Shown here: one piece after another, positions 1-5,158 of the stretch
Position numbering within the stretch: the stretch's first letter is position 1
Layout: each line of letters starts with the position of its first letter
Origin: Terriglobia bacterium
GTDB taxonomy: Bacteria; Acidobacteriota; Terriglobia; UBA7540
Length of the DNA stretch: 5,158 nt
NCBI GenBank assembly: GCA_030042795.1
Contig: JASHYZ010000657.1
Coordinates: forward strand, 1 to 5,158
Reading direction: 5' to 3'
The notes under the pieces: generated by a model
Seen by the model: the letters and a program-made list of their open reading frames with translations, nothing else
Databases searched by the model: none
Told to the model about the DNA's origin: nothing
Program-made: the position numbers and the translations under genes

Positions 1-255
1 GGGCGAAGTTTTGATCAGGGAATGAATGTCAGCCCCATTCGCGAAAAAAATGTCGAGATGGCCGTCGTTGTTGTAATCAAACAGACCAACGCCGCCCGCC
101 ATCGTTTCCGGAGCGTGCCGCTCCTGGGTTTCACAGCTATCAAGCTGGAAATCAATCGGACGGTAAGTGAAGTGGATGGGTGAGGCTAGGGCTTCCCCCC
201 TCGAGCGTATCGCTCCTGTGGCCATCAATAGGGCCAAGAATTCGCGCCGTTGCAT
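1..255 (-). CDS. CRTAC1-like FG-GAP/VCBS repeat protein, N-terminal part (cut by window edge)
   Basis: The first 85 codons are visible; the rest lies beyond base 1. The protein begins MQRREFLALLMATGAI, an Arg-Arg-x-Phe-Leu pattern followed by a short hydrophobic stretch (residues 6-16) and Ala-Leu-Ala at 22-24, which fits a twin-arginine (Tat) signal peptide. Residues 52-77 contain MAGGVGLFDYNNDGHLDIFF; Asp60, Asn62, Asp64 and Asp68 in DYNNDGHLD are the calcium-loop pattern of FG-GAP/VCBS beta-propeller blades. In the family this first blade is followed by further blades and often a C-terminal ASPIC/UnbV domain, which cannot be seen here. The ATG was chosen because an in-frame TGA lies four codons upstream (265-267); the only other upstream start is a TTG three codons before it, and starting at Met11 would lose the RR motif. 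No clear Shine-Dalgarno sequence precedes it. The role is probably binding or adhesion in the envelope; the ligand is unknown. It follows the hydrolase gene by 186 bases on the same strand. Confidence 0.88.
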   Translation of the reverse strand, partial: MQRREFLALLMATGAIRSRGEALASPIHFTYRPIDFQLDSCETQERHAPETMAGGVGLFDYNNDGHLDIFFANGADIHSLIKTSP

Positions 256-318
256 CGTATCCAATCAGTGTTTCCCAACCTCAGAGACTGCAGACGTTCG
301 ATCAGGATTCGTGCCGTT

Positions 319-346
319 CTTCGCTCCGCGGGCCCGCGGAAGGAAG
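319..346. repeat. GC-rich palindrome between hydrolase and FG-GAP genes
   Basis: Bases 325-340 form a perfect 16-bp palindrome, TCCGCGGGCCCGCGGA. After two mismatched positions on each side the symmetry resumes (CTTC at 319-322 with GAAG at 343-346), giving a 28-bp inverted repeat with 12 of 14 positions matching. It sits about 65-95 bases upstream of the FG-GAP gene start and about 95-120 bases downstream of the hydrolase stop. With no central loop it suits a protein-binding operator or a cruciform better than an RNA hairpin. No T-run follows on either strand, so a simple intrinsic terminator is unlikely. The symmetry is seen directly; any function is inferred. Confidence 0.5.
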
Positions 347-420
347 CCATGCAGGAGTTCTCAGCGCTTTGACACCTTAATGAGCCGGATCAATTATTCC
401 CGGTTCCTGTATATTGGGCA

Positions 421-436
421 CCGGCAGATGAGCCGG
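421..436 (-). terminator. Small hairpin just after the hydrolase stop codon
   Basis: Read on the minus strand the sequence is CCGGC-TCATCT-GCCGG, a 5-bp all-GC stem with a 6-base loop, beginning five bases after the TGA of the carbon-nitrogen hydrolase. The position suits 3'-end formation or protection of the mRNA end, but no U-run follows (the next bases are TGCCCAATAT). At best it is a weak or non-canonical terminator, and it may be chance. Confidence 0.2.
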
Positions 437-441
437 ACGAC

Positions 442-1794
442 TCACCAAGTTCCTTTGACCAGCGGCTTGTACGTGTCGGGCCGGCGCTCCTCAAGAACAA
501 GACTCTTGGCCTCGCCGTAGGCCGGACCAACGGAAAGCCACCATTCGCGCCACTTCTTCCTCAAGTCGATCTCTGCCGTCGCCAGGCCGTCCGTAGTTTC
601 CGCCATCACCTCTCCATTGGGGTTCACAATACGACTGGCGCGTCCTTCGCTGACTGAAGTAACCAGGTACACGCCGTTGTCAAGAGCCAAGGCTCGCGTG
701 GTAGCATCATAGTGTAGTGCACTAGGGTCTCCAGCGATCGGCACGAACACGATTTCAGCGCCCTCGAGACGCAAGATGCGGACGGTTTCGGGGAAAAATA
801 TATCCCAGCAGATCAGAATGCCAATATGCCCGAAATCCGTATCGAATACCGGGTATTCACTCCCAGGAGTTTCGCCACCCTCAACTTCGGCAAGAGGAAG
901 ATGCACCTTCCTGTATTTTCCCGCAATACGGCCCTGGCGGTCGATCAGCACAGCCGTGTCGTACACCTTCCCGCCAGCCCGTTCCAGCATGCCGGTAATG
1001 ATGTAGGTGTGGTATTCTCGCGCCTTGCGCGCCAGCACCTCGGTCACAGGACCCGGAATCGGCTCGGAGAGGTCATAGACAGTCCCTTTCACTCCACGCT
1101 CAGGGAAGATCTCCGTCAGCAGATCCACATCCGGTTTCTCGCGCCCGGTTCGGTCCAACACCTCCGCCATGGATTGGAGGTTGTCGCGCGGCGTAGTCCC
1201 CCAGCGTACAGGAATTCTTGTTGTGACCACCCTTACATTGCGCGCAGGGGGCTGACTCGTTTCTATCAAAATGGGACTCCTGAACTTTACTGAGCCGCCC
1301 GCGGTCCACCGCAGCCAGAGCTCGACGGCCACGCTCGTGGCTGTTTCGGGAGCGCCTAAAGTCCGGGCAGCGCGGCGCCAGCCATGATCCGCCGCAGAAA
1401 TCTCGTCCACATAATCACGCTGAACTGGTTGCCCATCAGCGGTGTTCCACGTCAACATCACTCCCACGCTGCCGCGCTCGTTGAAAATGCCTTTCGGTTC
1501 GTACAACACCTGAAATTGGTAGAAATGGCCAGCGGTAACCGGAATACACTTTGACAGCCATTTCCCGAACGAGGAAGAATCAATAGCCGTAAGCTGTAGC
1601 ACGGTACCATCGGCGTCATTTGCAACGTCCGCACGCGGTTGCAGGTCAGGACGCGGCGACCAGAGCCGCCAGGAAACGGGCTTGCCCGTGGGGTCAACGC
1701 GGAATTCGGGATTGGGAACAAGATTGGCCCTTGTCTGTGCGAAGGCGGTCATACTGCACATGTACACCACCCCAAGAAGCCGATGCGCGTTCAT
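442..1794 (-). CDS. Predicted secreted carbon-nitrogen hydrolase (nitrilase superfamily) with N-terminal beta-sandwich domain
   Basis: This 450-residue enzyme would hydrolyse a non-peptide C-N bond (amide or nitrile type) outside the cytoplasm. Residues 1-19 (MNAHRLLGVVYMCSMTAFA, then QTRA) look like a Sec signal peptide; there is no good lipobox around Cys13. Residues 24-180 (NLVPNPEF near the start, VELWLRW...GGSVKFRSPILIE at the end) resemble a galactose-binding-like, carbohydrate-module beta-sandwich. The nitrilase domain spans about 186-440 and carries the full Glu-Lys-Cys triad: Glu228 in DLLTEIFPE, Lys296 in KYRKVHLP and Cys329 in ILICWDIFFPE. Typical single-domain nitrilases are about 260-340 residues; the extra length here is the signal and N-terminal domain. 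The ATG is fixed by a strong ribosome binding site. The gene lies 251 bases after the TPR gene and 186 before the FG-GAP gene. The substrate is unknown; amidase, N-carbamoylase and nitrilase activities are all possible. Confidence 0.93.
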   Translation of the reverse strand: MNAHRLLGVVYMCSMTAFAQTRANLVPNPEFRVDPTGKPVSWRLWSPRPDLQPRADVANDADGTVLQLTAIDSSSFGKWLSKCIPVTAGHFYQFQVLYEPKGIFNERGSVGVMLTWNTADGQPVQRDYVDEISAADHGWRRAARTLGAPETATSVAVELWLRWTAGGSVKFRSPILIETSQPPARNVRVVTTRIPVRWGTTPRDNLQSMAEVLDRTGREKPDVDLLTEIFPERGVKGTVYDLSEPIPGPVTEVLARKAREYHTYIITGMLERAGGKVYDTAVLIDRQGRIAGKYRKVHLPLAEVEGGETPGSEYPVFDTDFGHIGILICWDIFFPETVRILRLEGAEIVFVPIAGDPSALHYDATTRALALDNGVYLVTSVSEGRASRIVNPNGEVMAETTDGLATAEIDLRKKWREWWLSVGPAYGEAKSLVLEERRPDTYKPLVKGTW

Positions 1795-1800
1795 TTCCGA

Positions 1801-1807
1801 CCCTCCT
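1801..1807 (-). promoter_or_regulatory. Strong Shine-Dalgarno site of the carbon-nitrogen hydrolase
   Basis: On the minus strand AGGAGGG precedes the ATG at 1794 with a 6-base spacer (TCGGAA). It is the best placed ribosome binding site in the window and it decides the hydrolase start. Confidence 0.85.
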
Positions 1808-1903
1808 CGTCAGCGGCAGCGCTCATGACGGCACTCGTACGCTGCATTTCCATTCGTATGCGGCAGAGCTGCGACATCGCCGCTCAGCGGAAAGTCAGTC
1901 ATT

Positions 1904-1912
1904 CTTATAACA
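1904..1912 (-). promoter_or_regulatory. Candidate extended -10 promoter upstream of the hydrolase
   Basis: The minus strand reads TGTTATAAG, an extended -10 element (TGn followed by TATAAG, five of six matches to TATAAT). No recognisable -35 box lies 16-18 bases upstream, where GGAAGC occurs; extended -10 promoters can do without one. Transcription would start near 1897 and give a leader of about 100 bases before the hydrolase ATG. This would let the hydrolase be transcribed independently of the TPR gene. The motif is short and could be chance. Confidence 0.3.
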
Positions 1913-2045
1913 AGCTTCTCGCCGTCGCTTCCGCGGCCAGTTAAAACCTTGACACACGTTCGTGTCGACCGTCGCCTCACGCTTGCGGAAAATGCCGGAT
2001 TAAAATGCTCAACGCCTTCGACAACAGGTGAATCACTGGCGAACT

Positions 2046-4799
2046 TTATTCTGAAGCGGCAGTGGCGCTCGGCGGTTGCACCGTGAACAAGAGACGCTCC
2101 ATAGACGAGGTAGCCTGGTCAGGTTCGGAACTCCCTTTCGTGAGGCGCATCATCTGATTTAGTTCTTCAGCAGCTTTGTCACTCTCGCCCATCTTGAGGT
2201 AGGCCGTGCGCAAGAGACCATGCGCCAGATATAGCGTCGGCTGAACCTGCACAGCGGCGAGGAGCTGTCGAACGGCGGCCTGGTAGTTTCCTTCATCCAG
2301 GAGAATCTGTCCGGCCAGTGCCCTGCTTGCGGCATGTTCGGGGTTAAGTGTCACTGCCTGCGAGATAACCTTCTGCGCCTCCGGGAGGTTGACCGGGGTC
2401 GTGTTGGTGATGGCTAAAGCGTCGTAATAATAAGCGTCCACTTCCCGGCATCCGAGAGCAATGGCTAACTCGAGCATCTGCCTCGCTTCCCTCGACTTCA
2501 GTTCATCCTGCAAGATCATGCCGTTCACGAGGTAGGGGAGGTCCCACGCCGGCCAGCGGGACTCAATTTGCGCCAGCACCTTCATTCCTTCTTCGCTCCG
2601 CACCTCGTCGTCGTGGGATCTCCCATGCGCCACCGGCAACACGAGAGCAATCGCCCGCGCCAGCCACAAGTTAGGCGCATCCGGGATCAGGCGGGTTGCA
2701 TCTCCCAGCAATGCCGCCGCCTGCTTGAATTGGCCGTGTTGAATCAAAAACGCAGCGGCCTCAAAATACATATCGGCACGCCGGGGAGCCGCGCGAATAC
2801 CTCGATTCAACGAGTCCGCCGCTTCTGCGGTCTTGCCCATGGAATCCAGGATCTGGGCGCGAAGTATGAAGTAGTCGCCGGCGCGTTGGTCAGCGGGCAT
2901 TTCATCGAGTTGGGCCAGTCCGGCTTCTGGGCTGACGGAATGGAACACCGCGATTGCCAGGTCGAGCTTCGCATTCGGCGCCTTTTGAAGGAACTCCGCC
3001 GCCAAACCATACTGCTCATGCTCCAGTAGGTCTTTCCCGCAATCGGCCAGCGTGGCCGTATCGGCTCCCGCCGCAAGCACCTCCCGGAATACTGCGGCAG
3101 CGCGCTTTTCTTCTCCTTCGTCCAGCAGATACTCGGCAAGGCGGGCCTTGAGAGCGACATCACTTGAGTTCTCATTAACCGCGGATTGTAATGATTCGAG
3201 GTACTTAGCGTTTTGCTGCTCCGGGGAGAAAGCGAGAAAATCAAGCAGACCCGCGCGTGGGTGAAGCTGGCCGCCGCTGGCAGCGGCTTCCTTGAATGAC
3301 GCTAACACCGCCTTGCGCTCCTCCGTGCGACCCAGTTTTCCGAGTACCTGGCTGTAATGAATCAAAATAGCCCGATCGCGGGGAGCCAGCTTGAATGCCT
3401 GCTGCAAGAGCATCGCTGCTTCCTGCGGCTGATCACGCCTTAAATAGATTTGCGCTTGCCAGTCCAGAATCCGTGGATTGTTAGGATCGATTTTCCGAAG
3501 CGCCTGGAAATCTGCCAGTGACTGGTCAAGCCGGTTATTCTGTAAATCGAGTGCCGCACGCGTGTAGCGAGCCTCAAACATCGTCGGATCGAGCTTTAGT
3601 GCCTCATCCAGATGGGCCAGAGCCTTCCCCGGACTGTCCGTTGCTTCACCCACGCCGAGCTCATACTGGCCTTTTGCGTCCTGCGGGTGCCTGAGCACGA
3701 ATTGCTGAAGTTTGGGAAGACCTTCTTCGAACCGGCCTTGGAGGATCAACGAGAAGCCCAGCTCTCGCCGGGCAACCTCGTCGTTAGGACGTAATTTCAG
3801 GTATTTTTCCAAGGTGCTGGCGGTGTCCTCATAGTACCCGAGCGCTTCAGTGGCCTGAGCTAAAAGTAAGAGCACATCGGCGCGACCCGGAGCCAATCGC
3901 GCCGCTCGGTCGAGGACAGCACTTGCGGTCAGAAAATCCTTAGTCGCACTCAACAGGTCACCATAGGCGTAGAGAGCATCTACGTCTTCCGGGCTTGACC
4001 GCAGAGCAGCCTCGAACACCTGTTGTGCCCGCTCGAGGTGCCCGGCACGGCGCGCGGCGACCCCGAGGTTGTACAGAACGTCGAAGTTCGAGGGGTCGGT
4101 CCTCAAGACCTGGCTGAATGATTGCTCTGCTCGATCGTATTGATGACATTGGGCATAGCCCAGGCCAATGGAGAAACCGAAGTGAGGGTCTTGATCTGTT
4201 TTCTCTTCGAGCGCGCTGAGCGCCGGCATCGCTGACTTGCAATTGCCCATGAGGACGAGGGCTTGGGCCTTCAGCAGTTGCGCAACGGGTTGGCTTTGAG
4301 CAGTTGCTGCGAGACGGCTCAAGCACGAGAGAGCTTCGGCGCCGTCCTTCCGCTGCACACTCATATCGGCGAGTTGCAGGTTCGCGCTCACATGATGCGG
4401 ATCATTGGCCACGACGCGTCGAAAACTTTCTTCCGCTTTCTTGAGATTGCCCGTGGCAAGATAGTGGTTCCCGAGATTGTTCAATATAACCGTCGACTTG
4501 GGTGCGATCTGGAGAGCGCGGCGGTAGAACTCCTCGGCCTCGGAATATTTCCGCTGGGAGTCAAGAACAACGGCCATGAGGCTCAATGCCGGAAGGTCTT
4601 GAGGATCAGCGCGCAACACGGATCGGAGCGCGCTCTCGGCATCGGCAACCCGGCCTTCTTGAAAATCCGTCGCCGCTTTCTGGTCAATGGAACTCGACGC
4701 TTGAGGGAGAGCAAGACTCGTACGGGCAAGAAGAAGGAGAACGGCAAAGAACGCCGTCCTCCCCAATGCCTGACAGCAACTTAAGCGAGACCGAATCAC
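2046..4799 (-). CDS. Large secreted tetratricopeptide repeat (TPR) protein
   Basis: From the GTG at 4799 the product is 917 residues. Residues 1-30 form a signal peptide: arginines at 3, 5 and 14, a hydrophobic core AFFAVLLLLA at 16-25, and likely cleavage after Ala30 or Ala34. Nearly all the rest is TPR helix pairs, roughly 15-20 units. Clear ones start near residues 71, 105 (NNLGNHYLATGNLKKAEESF at 107-126), 209, 241, 376, 410, 444, 642 and 825. Many have the Gly/Ala-8, Ala-20, Pro-32 pattern, for example YNLGVAARRAGHLERAQQVF at 243-262. A less regular linker at about 505-550 contains GLLDFLAFSPEQQNAKYL. No catalytic domain is visible, so the role is probably a periplasmic protein-protein scaffold. 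The start is uncertain: the frame is open back to a TTG at 4829 (927 residues, in-frame TGA at 4833-4835), and a TTG at 4808 has AGGTG seven bases upstream. It lies between a TonB-dependent receptor and an exported hydrolase on the same strand. Confidence 0.92.
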   Translation of the reverse strand: MIRSRLSCCQALGRTAFFAVLLLLARTSLALPQASSSIDQKAATDFQEGRVADAESALRSVLRADPQDLPALSLMAVVLDSQRKYSEAEEFYRRALQIAPKSTVILNNLGNHYLATGNLKKAEESFRRVVANDPHHVSANLQLADMSVQRKDGAEALSCLSRLAATAQSQPVAQLLKAQALVLMGNCKSAMPALSALEEKTDQDPHFGFSIGLGYAQCHQYDRAEQSFSQVLRTDPSNFDVLYNLGVAARRAGHLERAQQVFEAALRSSPEDVDALYAYGDLLSATKDFLTASAVLDRAARLAPGRADVLLLLAQATEALGYYEDTASTLEKYLKLRPNDEVARRELGFSLILQGRFEEGLPKLQQFVLRHPQDAKGQYELGVGEATDSPGKALAHLDEALKLDPTMFEARYTRAALDLQNNRLDQSLADFQALRKIDPNNPRILDWQAQIYLRRDQPQEAAMLLQQAFKLAPRDRAILIHYSQVLGKLGRTEERKAVLASFKEAAASGGQLHPRAGLLDFLAFSPEQQNAKYLESLQSAVNENSSDVALKARLAEYLLDEGEEKRAAAVFREVLAAGADTATLADCGKDLLEHEQYGLAAEFLQKAPNAKLDLAIAVFHSVSPEAGLAQLDEMPADQRAGDYFILRAQILDSMGKTAEAADSLNRGIRAAPRRADMYFEAAAFLIQHGQFKQAAALLGDATRLIPDAPNLWLARAIALVLPVAHGRSHDDEVRSEEGMKVLAQIESRWPAWDLPYLVNGMILQDELKSREARQMLELAIALGCREVDAYYYDALAITNTTPVNLPEAQKVISQAVTLNPEHAASRALAGQILLDEGNYQAAVRQLLAAVQVQPTLYLAHGLLRTAYLKMGESDKAAEELNQMMRLTKGSSEPDQATSSMERLLFTVQPPSATAASE

Positions 4800-4807
4800 A
4801 GGACGCA

Positions 4808-4836
4808 ATATTACACACCTACATGCCAAGTCTCAA
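4808..4836 (-). promoter_or_regulatory. Candidate sigma-70-type promoter of the TPR gene
   Basis: On the minus strand TTGAGA (4831-4836, five of six matches to TTGACA) and TAATAT (4808-4813, four of six matches to TATAAT) are separated by exactly 17 bases. Transcription would start near 4801. That would make the GTG at 4799 nearly leaderless and rule out the TTG starts at 4808 and 4829. The candidate lies between the palindromic repeat and the TPR gene, as expected if that gene has its own promoter. The evidence is motif spacing only. Confidence 0.35.
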
Positions 4837-4872
4837 TGGGCGCGTAGACGCTTGGTGAAAAACCCTTCCCGC

Positions 4873-4970
4873 TGTCATTCCGAGGGCCGATGGTCTTGAT
4901 CGGCCCCGAGGAAACCCGGTTTGTCTTCAAAAAGTAAATACTGGGATTCCTTGCTTCGCTCGAAATGACA
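4873..4970. repeat. 98-bp imperfect palindrome, REP/MITE-like intergenic repeat
   Basis: The ends are inverted copies: TGTCATTCCGAG at 4873-4884 and CTCGAAATGACA at 4959-4970, matching at 11 of 12 positions. A second nested arm pair, AGGAAACCC (4909-4917) with GGGATTCCT (4943-4951), matches at 8 of 9. The left arm carries its own perfect 7-bp hairpin, GGGCCGA (4884-4890) with TCGGCCC (4900-4906), around a 9-base loop. The wording TGTCATTCCGAG...GAGGAA.CCC resembles dispersed palindromes I associate with acidobacterial and some other soil-bacterial genomes; that is recollection, not a search. It contains no supported gene. It fills most of the gap between the receptor stop and the TPR start and would form a strong stem in RNA from either strand. 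Confidence 0.7.
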
Positions 4971-4998
4971 TGGGTCGGATTGGCTTGTCAGCACCCTC

Positions 4999-5158
4999 CT
5001 AAAAATACAACTTCAGGGCCATTTGTATCTGGCGCGGCGAGTTTGCGTCTGGTCCAGTAATCTGCCCGAAGGCGCTGTTGCTCGGCGAGACGGTTGTATT
5101 GATGTTGCCGAACTGCGGGTGATTTAAAGCGTTGAACCATTCCGTACGGAGTTCGAGG
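4999..5158 (-). CDS. TonB-dependent receptor, C-terminal end (cut by window edge)
   Basis: Only the last 52 codons and the TAG stop are inside the window. They read from LELRTEWFNALNHPQFGNIN through AFGQITGP to SPRQIQMALKLYF. The combination of an R.E.FNa.NHpqFg strand, an FG.I turn, NSPRQIQ and a final aromatic residue is the usual ending of the large TonB-dependent, carboxypeptidase-regulatory-domain receptors that are highly expanded in Acidobacteriota. The terminal beta strand ending in Phe matches the C-terminal signal used for outer-membrane barrel assembly. Such proteins take up ligands such as glycans, peptides or metal complexes using TonB energy; the substrate cannot be told from this fragment. 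The stop codon overlaps a Shine-Dalgarno-like AGGAGGGTG (4992-5000) that has no well-spaced start after it. Confidence 0.87.
   Translation of the reverse strand, partial: LELRTEWFNALNHPQFGNINTTVSPSNSAFGQITGPDANSPRQIQMALKLYF

Noticed and set aside
225..350. Minus-strand 41-residue frame starting at the ATG at 350
   Set aside because: It has no Shine-Dalgarno sequence, overlaps the FG-GAP gene start in another frame, and its Arg-rich translation resembles nothing recognisable.
167..520. Plus-strand open frame of 117 codons spanning the gap between hydrolase and FG-GAP genes
   Set aside because: It overlaps antisense both the FG-GAP start and the hydrolase end, and its translation is Arg/Ser-rich without domain features.
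826..1293. Plus-strand open frame of 155 codons, and other plus-strand frames over 442-1794
   Set aside because: All are antisense to the carbon-nitrogen hydrolase, which has a complete catalytic triad and a strong ribosome binding site. The translations look like composition-driven shadows.
1949..1954. TTGACA on the plus strand as a -35 box
   Set aside because: No -10-like hexamer lies 16-18 bases downstream (TCGCCT occurs there), and no plus-strand gene follows.
1951..1966. Hairpin GACAC-GAACGT-GTGTC on the minus strand, about 80 bases after the TPR stop, as a terminator
   Set aside because: The stem is only 5 bp and is followed by AAGG before a run of four T, so it is too weak to call as an intrinsic terminator.
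2568..3029. Plus-strand open frame of 153 codons
   Set aside because: It is antisense to well-formed TPR repeats and has no motif or convincing ribosome binding site.
4263..4784. Plus-strand open frame of 173 codons
   Set aside because: It lies wholly antisense to the 5' part of the TPR gene, whose minus-strand frame has clear TPR motifs and a signal peptide. The plus-strand translation has no recognisable domain.
4873..4970. The palindromic element as a standard rho-independent terminator of the receptor gene
   Set aside because: On the minus strand the first run of T (TTTTT) is about 25 bases beyond the strongest stem. The nested terminal inverted repeats fit a dispersed repeat better, although some termination effect is possible.
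1..5158. CRISPR array, tRNA, rRNA, integrase or transposase
   Set aside because: I saw no regularly spaced direct repeats, no tRNA cloverleaf or rRNA-like stretch, and no mobile-element coding motif on either strand.

Overview
The window reads as a piece of an Acidobacteriota chromosome (Solibacter/Bryobacter-like or another Terriglobia lineage). This is inferred from three things: the C-terminus of a TonB-dependent receptor of the kind very abundant in that phylum, a CRTAC1-type FG-GAP/VCBS protein start with the wording common there, and a palindromic intergenic repeat whose ends read TGTCATTCCGAG. No rRNA or other phylogenetic marker is present, so the phylum is likely but not proven.

Layout. 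All four supported genes lie on the minus strand, so transcription runs from high to low coordinates. First comes the last 52 codons of a TonB-dependent receptor (4999-5158, cut by the window edge). A gap of about 200 bases follows, almost half of it a 98-bp imperfect palindrome (4873-4970). Next is a long secreted tetratricopeptide-repeat protein of about 917 residues (2046-4799, start uncertain). A 251-base gap with a possible extended -10 promoter leads to a predicted secreted carbon-nitrogen hydrolase of 450 residues (442-1794), which has a strong ribosome binding site. A 186-base gap holding a GC-rich palindrome then precedes the first 85 codons of a CRTAC1-like FG-GAP/VCBS protein with a Tat-like signal peptide (1-255, cut by the window edge).

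Function. Every gene product appears to be exported: an outer-membrane receptor, a periplasmic TPR scaffold, an exported amidase/nitrilase-fold enzyme carrying a beta-sandwich domain, and a beta-propeller-type protein. This suggests an envelope-located system for taking up or processing a ligand, probably a carbohydrate, peptide or other amide-bearing compound. The substrate cannot be read from the sequence. The gaps of about 170-250 bases mean a single operon is not shown; the genes may be separately promoted neighbours. The plus strand shows only antisense shadow frames. I see no tRNA, CRISPR array, transposase or phage gene.
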